64,000 nt of DNA, from contig NZ_AP025343.1 of the NCBI RefSeq assembly GCF_021654775.1, forward strand, positions 1,579,501 to 1,643,500, in the 5' to 3' direction. The first letter of the stretch is position 1. Each line of letters begins with the position of its first letter. Origin of the DNA: Paenibacillus azoreducens (GTDB lineage: Bacteria > Bacillota > Bacilli > Paenibacillales > Paenibacillaceae). Both the position numbers and the translations under genes were made by a program. Under the pieces are notes generated by a model that did no database searches, was not told the origin of the DNA, and saw only the letters and a program-made list of their open reading frames with translations. This document shows, piece by piece, positions 43,107-51,318 of the stretch.

Positions 43107-44006
43107 ATGATCAAACTGGGACTGATCGGTTTAGGTAAAATGGGCTTTAATCTTGCGCAAAATCTGTTGTCACGCGGTCATGAAACCGTTGTCTATGACG
43201 TGGATGCCGGGGCAAGTCAACGGCTTGCAGACCAAGGAGCCGAACCTGCGTCGACCTTGGCCGAACTGGTGAGCCGGCTTGAGGCGCCGCGGACGATCTG
43301 GATGATGGTTCCGGCCGGCGTGGTGGACCATGTGATCGGGGAACTGAAACCGCTGTTATCGGCAGGCGATGTGCTGATTGATGGCGGCAACTCTCATTTC
43401 AAGGAATCCGTCGCACGCGGGAAGATGCTTGAGAAAGCAGGGATTCATTACGTTGATGTCGGCACTTCGGGCGGAATATCCGGCGCTGCGTCAGGCGGAT
43501 GTTTTATGATTGGCGGCAGCAGGGAAGTGTTTAAGGGAATCGAGCCGTTGTTTCAAGACATCGCCGTTCCGAAAGGATATCTATATGCTGGTCCGAGCGG
43601 CAGCGGCCATTTTTTGAAGATGGTTCACAATGGAATCGAATACGGCATGATGCAGGCTATTGCTGAAGGGTTCGAAATTTTGGAAAAAAGCGAGTTCGAT
43701 TACGATTACGAAGAGGTTGCCCGCGTATGGTCAAACGGCTCGGTCATCCGCGGCTGGCTGATGGAACTTGCTGAAAGCGCCTTTGCGAAGGATGCGAAGC
43801 TGGATGGCATCAAAGGCGTTATGCACAGCTCCGGCGAAGGCAAATGGACGGTGGAAACCGCATTGGATCTCCAAGTCAGCGCCCCTGTAATTGCCATGTC
43901 GCTGTTAATGCGCTACCGATCGCTTGACGAGGATACATTCCACGGCAAGGTTGTCGCCGCGCTTCGCAATGAATTCGGCGGCCATAGCGTCGTAACCAGC
44001 GATTAA
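43107..44006 (+). CDS. gnd: 6-phosphogluconate dehydrogenase, short decarboxylating type (GntZ/YqeC-like)
   Basis: A 299-residue enzyme that oxidatively decarboxylates 6-phosphogluconate to ribulose 5-phosphate. The NAD(P) motif is GLIGLGKMGFNLAQNLLSRGH. GTSGGISGAASGGCFMIGG is the substrate region and GPSGSGHFLKMVHNGIEYGMMQ carries the catalytic Lys and Asn. At about 300 residues it belongs to the short class found in gluconate operons (Bacillus YqeC), not the 470-residue pentose phosphate type. TTTGGAGGG lies before the ATG. It is the first gene of the gluconate locus and is under a palindromic GntR-type operator. Confidence 0.93.
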   Translation: MIKLGLIGLGKMGFNLAQNLLSRGHETVVYDVDAGASQRLADQGAEPASTLAELVSRLEAPRTIWMMVPAGVVDHVIGELKPLLSAGDVLIDGGNSHFKESVARGKMLEKAGIHYVDVGTSGGISGAASGGCFMIGGSREVFKGIEPLFQDIAVPKGYLYAGPSGSGHFLKMVHNGIEYGMMQAIAEGFEILEKSEFDYDYEEVARVWSNGSVIRGWLMELAESAFAKDAKLDGIKGVMHSSGEGKWTVETALDLQVSAPVIAMSLLMRYRSLDEDTFHGKVVAALRNEFGGHSVVTSD

Positions 44007-44146
44007 GGGCTGGAAGTTCTTTTGCATGAAGTTTGGGACGAAGCTGCACCGATGTGATAAAATCCTATGTAGCATACATAAAACGGGATTTTTGCGGGGA
44101 TTGTTTTGCCGTATCTTCGCAGATCTTCAAATAGGAGAGTTGTCAC

Positions 44147-44833
44147 ATGATGCAGTATCCTTCGGCCTGGCTGCAGAACGCATCGCTTGGGGAAACCATT
44201 GCCTGCGAGCTGCGGCTCCGGATTATTAACGGAACTATTAAAACAGGAGAGATCATTTCGGAAAATTGGGTCGCTTCCGAGTTCGGCACAAGCCGTTCAC
44301 CCGTGAGGGAAGCTTTAAAAACGCTCTCGAATGAAGGGCTTATCCGGCTTGAGAGAATGGGGGCGGTCGTGTTGGGACTGAACCTGACGGATGTGGAAGA
44401 ACTGTATGATGTCCGTTATTTGATTGAAAGCTTCGTCCAGCAGCGGTTGGCGGAAACGGAAGTTGCGGGGCTGCTTGCCAATCTGCAGCGGATCGTGGAC
44501 AAAATGGAGCTTGCGGTAAAACATAATGACGCCGTGGAGTTTTCGTACCAGGATCTTTCATTTCATGAAGCCATCATTACGGCTGCAGAACATAATCGCA
44601 TTTTGCATTTATGGAAAAGCATCCGCCCGATCGTGATGACCGTCATGCTGATTACAACCGAAGAGATTTTCTCTAAGGGCGAGACGAAGCTTCACACGGT
44701 CATTGACAAGCACTACACCATCATGAAGGGATTGAAATCCCGCAAAAAAGACGTGGTGGAGCAGGTGGTTCGCGATTATTTTGCCGATTCGCGCAAAACG
44801 CTTCATAATAGCATACCCGAGCAATCATCCTGA
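44147..44833 (+). CDS. gntR: Gluconate operon repressor, GntR family
   Basis: A 228-residue FadR-subfamily regulator with the winged helix at residues about 15-80 (CELRLRIINGTIKTGEIISENWVASEFGTSRSPVREALKTLSNEGLIRLERMGAVV). This closely follows Bacillus subtilis GntR, including the N-terminal YPSAWLQNASLGE. The C-terminal helical FCD domain (DVRYLIESFVQQRLAE, YQDLSFHEAIITAAEHNRI) would bind gluconate or its phosphate. GGAGAG precedes the ATG at 8 bases. Order gnd-gntR-gntP-gntK differs from gntRKPZ of B. subtilis. Likely operators lie before gnd and before gntP. Confidence 0.93.
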   Translation: MMQYPSAWLQNASLGETIACELRLRIINGTIKTGEIISENWVASEFGTSRSPVREALKTLSNEGLIRLERMGAVVLGLNLTDVEELYDVRYLIESFVQQRLAETEVAGLLANLQRIVDKMELAVKHNDAVEFSYQDLSFHEAIITAAEHNRILHLWKSIRPIVMTVMLITTEEIFSKGETKLHTVIDKHYTIMKGLKSRKKDVVEQVVRDYFADSRKTLHNSIPEQSS

Positions 44834-44873
44834 TGGGGGAGGCGCATGTTCCTTGGAACAGTGCCGCTCGAAG

Positions 44874-44890
44874 TTGTCGACAAGTATACC
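44874..44890. promoter_or_regulatory. Partial GntR-like operator upstream of gntP
   Basis: TTGTCGACAA is a 10-bp palindrome, and it continues into ACAAGTATAC, which matches the operator before gnd. This suggests a second GntR site for gntPK. Confidence 0.55.
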
Positions 44891-44974
44891 AAAAGATGAA
44901 TTCAAAAGTTGGATAAATGGGCATCATATGTGAATGAATCAAGGAGAGGCATTAGATAGGGAGGGAGCTTTTCG

Positions 44975-46336
44975 ATGGCCAGTATTTTCGGCATGAGCCA
45001 TAATTGGACGCTGCTTGTTTGGACATTGGTCGCCATAGCGTTTCTGATTGTATTTATCGCTAAATTCAAATGGAATCCATTTGTAACTTTACTGTTATCG
45101 GCTTTGCTTTTAGGCTTTTTGACCGGCATGAAACCGCTCGATATCGTCGATGCGGTTACCAAAGGTTTGGGCGGAACGCTCGGCACGATCGCTATCGTTA
45201 TCGCACTTGGAACGATGCTGGGCAAAATGATGGCCGAATCCGGCGGCGCAGAGCAAATCGCCACGACCCTCGTCAACCGCTTTGGCGAGAAACGTGTGCA
45301 CTGGGCGATGATGATCGTCGGTTTTATCGTCGGTATTCCGGTATTTTTTGAGGTCGGCGTTATTTTGCTGATCCCGATTGTTTTTACTGTGGCGCGCAAA
45401 ACCAAAATGTCGCTGCTGCAAATCGGCATTCCGATTTTGGCCGGCTTATCCACGGTGCATGGCTTGGTGCCGCCGCATCCGGCTCCAATGATCGCCATTG
45501 ACGCGTACAAGGCGGATTTGGGGAAGACGATTTTGTATTCCCTGATCGTCGGCCTGCCGTCCGCGATTGTGGCCGGTCCGCTGTTTGGCAAATGGATCGG
45601 CAAAAGAATTCAGGTGGAGCCCCCGGCTGAACTGGCAGAACAATTCTCTTCCAAAGAGACGCGCAAACTGCCCGGTTTCGGTATCACCTTGTTTACGATT
45701 CTGCTTCCTGTTATTCTGATGCTGATCGGTTCCGTCGCCAAAATTAGCGACCCGGGAGGCGTTCGCGGCATTACGGTTTTTTGCGAGTTTATTGGACATG
45801 AGGTTATCGCGTTATTGATTTCCGTCGTGTTTTCATTTTTCTCGCTTGGTTTTGCCCGTGGATTCAAAAAGGAACAAATTTCTAAATTTACGAGCGAATG
45901 TTTGGCTCCGACAGCGACCATCATTTTGATTATCGGCGGCGGCGGAGCATTCAAGCAGGTACTCATTAACAGCGGCGTCGGCGATGCGATTGCGCAGATT
46001 GCGACTTCCGCCAATATCAATATTATTTTATTTGCCTGGTTCGTGGCCGCGCTGATTCGCGTAGCGACCGGTTCGGCTACGGTAGCCATGACGACTGCCG
46101 CCGGCATCGTCGCTCCGGTGCTCGCGCTGAATCCCGGTGCAAACGTTGAACTGGTTGTACTGGCCACAGGCGCAGGTTCCATCGTTTTGTCGCATGTAAA
46201 TGACGCCGGCTTTTGGATGGTAAAGGAGTTCTTTAACATGTCCGTGCCGCAAACGTTGAAATCATGGACGGTAATGGAGACGCTCCTGTCCGTTGTAGGG
46301 TTGGTCATTATTCTGGCGCTCAGCTTATTTGTATAG
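44975..46336 (+). CDS. gntP: Gluconate permease, GntP family
   Basis: A 453-residue membrane protein with about 12-14 segments, spaced evenly through the sequence (for example WTLLVWTLVAIAFLIVFIA, MMIVGFIVGIPVFFEVGVILLIPIVFTV, IILFAWFVAALIRVATGSATVAMTTAAGIVAP). The last segment quoted, with RVATGSATVAMTTAAG, is highly conserved in GntP. It imports gluconate with protons. GGGAGGGAG lies before the ATG. The operator-like sequence 85 bp upstream suggests separate transcription from gnd. Confidence 0.92.
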   Translation: MASIFGMSHNWTLLVWTLVAIAFLIVFIAKFKWNPFVTLLLSALLLGFLTGMKPLDIVDAVTKGLGGTLGTIAIVIALGTMLGKMMAESGGAEQIATTLVNRFGEKRVHWAMMIVGFIVGIPVFFEVGVILLIPIVFTVARKTKMSLLQIGIPILAGLSTVHGLVPPHPAPMIAIDAYKADLGKTILYSLIVGLPSAIVAGPLFGKWIGKRIQVEPPAELAEQFSSKETRKLPGFGITLFTILLPVILMLIGSVAKISDPGGVRGITVFCEFIGHEVIALLISVVFSFFSLGFARGFKKEQISKFTSECLAPTATIILIIGGGGAFKQVLINSGVGDAIAQIATSANINIILFAWFVAALIRVATGSATVAMTTAAGIVAPVLALNPGANVELVVLATGAGSIVLSHVNDAGFWMVKEFFNMSVPQTLKSWTVMETLLSVVGLVIILALSLFV

Positions 46337-46342
46337 TTTCAG

Positions 46343-46631
46343 AGGTTGTTCAAAAAGTCCGCTTTTGATAAGAAAACCTGATCGAAGCCACCTCAAGGAT
46401 GAGCGACCGCGATACAAAGGTAGGTTTTCTTGCGATATAGAATTTCATCAGCTCAGCTGATAACTTATAAATTCTATATCTAACACGAAGTATAGCAGGG
46501 AGAAGCTCGGCATCGAACCTTGAATTCAGCCGGGCCTTCCGGTGCTCATGTACCCCAAACGTACACTGCGCTCCTCATTCCCTATCTTCATCCAATCTTC
46601 TCGGTGCTGAAAACCGACCTTTTTGAACACG
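46343..46631. mobile_element. MITE-like element between gntP and gntK
   Basis: About 289 bp without a protein-like ORF, bounded by imperfect inverted repeats: left GGTTGTTCAAAAAGTCCGC, right (reverse complement) GTGTTCAAAAAGGTCGG. Inside is a palindrome with arms GATATAGAATTT (46434-46445) and AAATTCTATATC (46469-46480). The segment ACTTATAAATTCTATA is shared, in reverse, with the flank of hairpin repeat copy 1. No target duplication could be confirmed. It contains no transposase, so it would depend on one elsewhere. Confidence 0.65.
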
Positions 46632-46665
46632 TACTTTTAGTGAAAAGAAGAAAGAAGGTAATAAC

Positions 46666-48204
46666 ATGAGCAGTAAAAGAATGATCGGCATCGATATTGG
46701 AACGACAAGCACCAAAGCCGTGATCTTCGAAGAGAATGGCAAGGTCGTAGCCAAGGGCAGCGAAGGTTACCCCCTTCATACCCCGACTTCGTCGATTGCC
46801 GAACAGGATCCGGATCAAATCTTCGCCGCGGTGCTTCATTCGGTTAAGCAGGCCATGGAGAAAAGCGGCACGAATCCGGAGCAAATCATGTTCGTTGCCT
46901 TCAGTTCGGCGATGCACAGCGTGATTCCGGTGGCTCCGGACGGCAAACCGCTGATGAACTGCATTACTTGGGCGGATAACCGCAGCGCAGCATGGACGGA
47001 GAAGCTGAAGCAGGATATGAACGGGCATGAAATCTACCTGCGGACGGGAACCCCGGTACATCCGATGTCCCCGCTGACCAAGCTGCTGTGGCTGCGGCAT
47101 GACAGGCCCGAAATTTTCAGCAAGGCCGGGAAGTTTATTTCCATCAAGGAATATGTGTTTGCCAAGTTGTTTAACCAATATATCATTGATTATTCCATCG
47201 CTTCTGCTACCGGCATGTTTAATCTGGAGAAGCTGGACTGGGATGAGGAAGCGCTGCGGGTAGCGGGCATCGGGGCGGATAAGCTGTCCACCCCGGTTCC
47301 AACCACCCATGCGGTGACAGGGCTGAATCCAGCTTTTGCCGAGGAGATGGGGCTTTTGCCCTCTACGCCTTTCATTGTGGGAGCAAGCGACGGTGTACTC
47401 TCCAATCTGGGCGTGAATGCCATCGAACCAGGCGTTGTCGCGGCAACGATCGGCACGAGCGGCGCGATCCGCACGGTGGTTGATCGTCCCGTAACGGATC
47501 CGAAAGGACGCATTTTCTGTTACGCATTAACCGACAAGTTGTGGGTAATCGGCGGTCCGGTGAATAACGGCGGCATGCTGTTCCAGTGGGTAAGAGACGA
47601 ATTTGCCGCTTCAGAAGTAGAGACGGCGAAACGTCTCGGCATCGACTCTTATGATCTGCTGACGCGGATAGCGGAGCAGGTGGACCCGGGTGCGGGAGGG
47701 CTGCTGTTCCATCCGTATTTGACGGGCGAGCGGGCTCCATTGTGGAATCCGGATGCACGCGGTTCCTTTTTCGGCCTTACGATGCATCACCGCAAGGAGC
47801 ATATGATCCGCGCGGTGCTGGAAGGCGTTATTTTCAACATGTACACGGTGCTGCTCGCCATGGAAGAGATCATCGGCTGCCCGACCAAAATCCATGCCAC
47901 CGGCGGCTTCTCACGTTCCCCGCTCTGGCGGCAGATGATGGCGGATATTTTCGATCAGGAGGTTATCGTGCCGGAAAGCTACGAAAGCTCCTGTTTGGGT
48001 GCCGTAGTTCTCGGCTTGTACGCGCTGGGCAAAACCGATTCGCTCGGAATCGTATCCGATATGGTGGGCTCCACCCATCAGCACACACCGATTAAGGAAA
48101 ACGCACGGATCTACCACCGATTGCTGCCGATTTTCATCAAAATTTCGCGCAATCTCGAAGAGGAATATAAAGCCATCGCCGACTTTCAGCGGAAGATATT
48201 CTAG
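46666..48204 (+). CDS. gntK: Gluconokinase, FGGY family
   Basis: A 512-residue sugar kinase that phosphorylates gluconate to 6-phosphogluconate with ATP. The N-terminal phosphate motif is MIGIDIGTTSTKAVIFEENG. IMFVAFSSAMHSVIPVAPDGKPL and WADNRSA form the substrate site; GVVAATIGTSGAIRTVVDRP is the second phosphate motif; HATGGFSRSPLWRQMMADIFD is the FGGY adenosine motif. Length matches Bacillus GntK. It is separated from gntP by 329 bp holding a MITE-like insertion, so its expression may now depend on read-through or a promoter within the element. A terminator follows. Confidence 0.94.
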   Translation: MSSKRMIGIDIGTTSTKAVIFEENGKVVAKGSEGYPLHTPTSSIAEQDPDQIFAAVLHSVKQAMEKSGTNPEQIMFVAFSSAMHSVIPVAPDGKPLMNCITWADNRSAAWTEKLKQDMNGHEIYLRTGTPVHPMSPLTKLLWLRHDRPEIFSKAGKFISIKEYVFAKLFNQYIIDYSIASATGMFNLEKLDWDEEALRVAGIGADKLSTPVPTTHAVTGLNPAFAEEMGLLPSTPFIVGASDGVLSNLGVNAIEPGVVAATIGTSGAIRTVVDRPVTDPKGRIFCYALTDKLWVIGGPVNNGGMLFQWVRDEFAASEVETAKRLGIDSYDLLTRIAEQVDPGAGGLLFHPYLTGERAPLWNPDARGSFFGLTMHHRKEHMIRAVLEGVIFNMYTVLLAMEEIIGCPTKIHATGGFSRSPLWRQMMADIFDQEVIVPESYESSCLGAVVLGLYALGKTDSLGIVSDMVGSTHQHTPIKENARIYHRLLPIFIKISRNLEEEYKAIADFQRKIF

Positions 48205-48225
48205 TTCAGTTGAGTGATATTGAGA

Positions 48226-48264
48226 CAAGCCTGCATGACGATAGGGTCGTGCGGGCTTTTTTTG
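48226..48264 (+). terminator. Rho-independent terminator of gntK
   Basis: AAGCCTGCATGAC pairs with GTCGTGCGGGCTT (one G-U region), followed by seven T. Confidence 0.85.
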
Positions 48265-48436
48265 TGGATAGGATGGATTGTCTTGAAAATAATGGTTGCC
48301 AAAATAAAAATCTTGAAAGATAATTAATCACGATAAATATAGGCCTTAAGATGCAGTTCCAAAGAATCTGATCTCAAGGTGGATAAGTTCTATATAGTAC
48401 ATAAGTTATGGGAAATGAAATTGAACAGGAGCGTGT

Positions 48437-49249
48437 ATGATGAAAAAGAATTGTCCAAAATGCCATCATTCGAATGATTACGGGAATTTCTGCGAGGAAT
48501 GTGGAACCAGACTGCCAGTTGGGGAAGCAGAAGTCGGGGCGGAAGCTGCATCAGAATTGGATGGGATGGCGAATAGCCCATATGGTAGCAGCACCTCCGC
48601 ATCTGGAGAGACATCAACCGGACAAGCTTACCTGCAGAATGCCAAACACGTATCGAAGCTGTACTTCAGTTATTTTGTGGATGTAATGAAACGGCCATTC
48701 GCATACGCACAGAATGCAGGTCGCGAACAGTTTGTGAACGGGCTGATTACGATTTTAATTTTCTCGTTGGTGATTCCGCTGATATTTTATCTAGGTTTTC
48801 ATGAGTATGCGTCATATTTTGGAAGGAGCTCTTTTTTGCAAAGTTTGCTTAGGCCGTTTGTCGGTTATGTGATCTTTACAGGGCTTGTAATGACCTATAC
48901 TTTCCTTGCTGTTAAATGCTCCAAGGTAAACGTCAGCTACCAGGATGTGGCTGGGAGGTTTGGAGCCCTGCTGGTACCATTCACGTGCAGTTTTCTGATT
49001 GCTTTCGTGCTGGTGTTTTTGGAAGTGAAACTATTTGTCTTTTTCATCCTGGCCGGGTTTATTGGATCGGTTTTCACGGTACCGGCACTGGTGATCAGCA
49101 GCTACACCAAGAATAATCGGAACGGACTCGATACGGTGTACGGCACCATTCTGACCTATGTGCTGACGTTCATCACGCTGTACCTAATGGGAAAAATGCT
49201 GCTCAGTTCGATTGGGAATTTCATAGGCGGCGGATTGTTGCCGTTTTAA
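48437..49249 (+). CDS. Zinc-ribbon membrane protein
   Basis: A 270-residue protein. Residues 6-22 form a zinc ribbon (CPKC...CEEC). A low-complexity linker follows to about 70. The C-terminal part has five likely membrane segments in a Yip1-like pattern (LITILIFSLVIPLIFYLGF, PFVGYVIFTGLVMTYTFLAV, LLVPFTCSFLIAFVLVFLEV, FVFFILAGFIGSVFTVPALVI, TILTYVLTFITLYLMGKMLL). AGGAG lies before the ATG. The gene is followed 41 bp later by a second zinc-ribbon membrane protein, probably in the same operon. The function is unknown. Confidence 0.8.
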   Translation: MMKKNCPKCHHSNDYGNFCEECGTRLPVGEAEVGAEAASELDGMANSPYGSSTSASGETSTGQAYLQNAKHVSKLYFSYFVDVMKRPFAYAQNAGREQFVNGLITILIFSLVIPLIFYLGFHEYASYFGRSSFLQSLLRPFVGYVIFTGLVMTYTFLAVKCSKVNVSYQDVAGRFGALLVPFTCSFLIAFVLVFLEVKLFVFFILAGFIGSVFTVPALVISSYTKNNRNGLDTVYGTILTYVLTFITLYLMGKMLLSSIGNFIGGGLLPF

Positions 49250-49290
49250 AATGCAGCTTTTTCATTAATAAGGGCGGAGGTTGAAGCAGC

Positions 49291-51168
49291 ATGGCTTTTT
49301 GTAAACAATGCGGATCGCAGGTGGGAGAAAAAAGTAAATTTTGCAGGGAATGCGGGAATTCAATCAGGCAGATGGAGCCGGTGGCCCATCCTATGGGGGA
49401 ATCCCAGGCTTCGGCGGCTTCTGCAGCACCTGCACGGATGTCCCTGAAGACTAAAATATGGATTTTGTCCGTGGTTGTATTCCTTATTTTGTGCACGGCA
49501 GCTTACAAGACCGGAGAGCATTTTACCAGTAAGGAACGGCTGATCGGCGAGCTGGAAACGGCCTTGAACCACAAGGATATGAAGAAAACAGCAGCTCTTC
49601 TGGTTCCAGGGGATAAACGGCTGAGCATCAATGAGAAGTCGCTCATGGCATTCAAGAATTATTTGGACAGTGAGCCGGACGAGCAAAAAAGATTGATCCA
49701 GGAGCTCAGCGAGCAGGCCAAGGAGTTTGACCGCAAGGGAAATGATCCGGAATCCGGCGCCTACAGGGGTTATATTCACCTTGAGAAAAAGGGAAAGAAG
49801 CTTTTGCTATATGACAATTACAGTCTGGTGATTGAGCCGGTCTTCGTAACGCTGGAGACGAATTACAAGGATGCGGCGTTATATGTCGGTGAGCAGCAGG
49901 TTGGAGCAGCAGACAAACCGAATTATGAACAAAAGTTTGGCCCGTATCTTCCGGGAAGATATAAGCTTGCAGCGAAACTGAGCACGGATTTGGTGGATCT
50001 TGTCCATTCCGAGGACATGAATTTATTGGATCAGGATGCGGACTATCGCTCCTCGCTCACTCTTGATGGAGAAGACGTTACGGTCGAAACGGGACTCAGC
50101 GAGGCAAAGGACGTGAAAGGAACAGTCATCATCAACGGTAAAGACACAGGCATGAATCCGTTTAAACAAACTACTTTCGGACCGGTTACCACCGACGGCT
50201 CAATGAAAATGTCCATCCATTCTACGTTCCCCTGGGGAACACTGACGACAGAGGACACGCCAATAAACAGCGACTACATCGAAATCAACCCGGCTGCAGA
50301 TGGAGCCTTTGTGCAAAGCATTATGGATCTGATCGTGAAAAACAACCAACAAGAGCTCATCGCATATACTTCAGGAGACGTGCAAAAGATGGATGTAGCT
50401 ACGGATGCTTTCAAAGAGAATGTACGTCAAAACATTATAAAGGATCGTGAATACCGGAATTATTACCAGGGGAAATATTTGGGGTCGACCTTTGCTCTGA
50501 ACTCCATCAGACTGAATCAGACTGAGGGGCACTGGGAATGCACGATGGATGCGAATATCCGGATGATGGAGGATCGCTTCTACAACGACGCCCCCAAGCT
50601 GGAGGAAAGCAGCAAATCGGTGAAAGTAACCCTTGTATATAATGATCAGAATAAGGGCTGGTATGTGGATTCCATTCGGGAGACTTACGGCTTTGACCGG
50701 GAGCGGACAAAAGACATGGTTTCACAGGATCCGGGAATATACACTTCTTCCTGGGCACCTCAATCGGCGGCAGCGGCTGCGTCGGCCAGCGTTCAGGGTC
50801 TGGATTACAGCGGCACACAGTCGTTCATGAATGAATACTTGTCCACATCTGTTGCGGCCATCAACAACCGTTCATTCGGCCAGGTGGCTTATTTAATTGA
50901 CCCTGCGGGCCCTGCTTACAAAGAATCGGCAAATTATATCACCCATCTGGAATCCAAAGGAATTACGGAGGATTTGAATAGCTTCCAGCTGCTGGGCCTA
51001 AGCAAAAACAAGGATGGCAGCATTAAGGCAGTTACATCGGAGGCCTACACAATTTATTATCAGGACGGTTCAGTAAAAAATAAGAAGTTCGTTTCGGAAT
51101 ATAAGCTGGTTACGATTGACGGCGCCCTGATGGTACATCAGTTGATCAGCACTAAAGAACAAAAATAA
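49291..51168 (+). CDS. TcaA/YvbJ-like zinc-ribbon membrane protein
   Basis: A 625-residue protein with a cytoplasmic zinc ribbon (C4, C7, C18, C21), one membrane segment at about 52-75 (IWILSVVVFLILCTAAYKTG) and a long extracytoplasmic part made of repeated alpha/beta domains. This architecture is that of TcaA (teicoplanin resistance-associated in Staphylococcus) and Bacillus YvbJ. YVGEQQVGAADKPNYEQKFGPYLPGRYKLAAKL and TVIINGKDTGMNPFKQTTFGPVTTDGSMKM are typical domain boundaries. The C-terminal NTF2-like segment is FMNEYLSTSVAAINNRSFGQVAYLIDPAG. GGAGG precedes the ATG. Role in cell envelope stress is plausible from relatives, not shown here. Confidence 0.82.
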   Translation: MAFCKQCGSQVGEKSKFCRECGNSIRQMEPVAHPMGESQASAASAAPARMSLKTKIWILSVVVFLILCTAAYKTGEHFTSKERLIGELETALNHKDMKKTAALLVPGDKRLSINEKSLMAFKNYLDSEPDEQKRLIQELSEQAKEFDRKGNDPESGAYRGYIHLEKKGKKLLLYDNYSLVIEPVFVTLETNYKDAALYVGEQQVGAADKPNYEQKFGPYLPGRYKLAAKLSTDLVDLVHSEDMNLLDQDADYRSSLTLDGEDVTVETGLSEAKDVKGTVIINGKDTGMNPFKQTTFGPVTTDGSMKMSIHSTFPWGTLTTEDTPINSDYIEINPAADGAFVQSIMDLIVKNNQQELIAYTSGDVQKMDVATDAFKENVRQNIIKDREYRNYYQGKYLGSTFALNSIRLNQTEGHWECTMDANIRMMEDRFYNDAPKLEESSKSVKVTLVYNDQNKGWYVDSIRETYGFDRERTKDMVSQDPGIYTSSWAPQSAAAAASASVQGLDYSGTQSFMNEYLSTSVAAINNRSFGQVAYLIDPAGPAYKESANYITHLESKGITEDLNSFQLLGLSKNKDGSIKAVTSEAYTIYYQDGSVKNKKFVSEYKLVTIDGALMVHQLISTKEQK

Positions 51169-51225
51169 AGGGTAACGAGAAACATGAAGTGATGATATGG
51201 AATTCTCCCCTTCAGGCAGACAGCG

Positions 51226-51254
51226 AAAAAAAAAGCGTCCATGTATCATGGACG
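51226..51254 (-). terminator. Rho-independent terminator of the ADP-ribosylglycohydrolase gene
   Basis: On the minus strand CGTCCATG, loop ATA, CATGGACG, then nine T. Confidence 0.85.
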
Positions 51255-51318
51255 AAAGGCTGCAGACCGGAAGGGGATTTTTCACGCCACTGCAGAGATG
51301 CTGAAGCTGCGGTTTTAA

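Noticed and set aside
46337-46665. A small protein gene between gntP and gntK
   Set aside because: No credible ORF with a ribosome binding site; inverted ends and internal palindrome fit a non-coding MITE-like element better.
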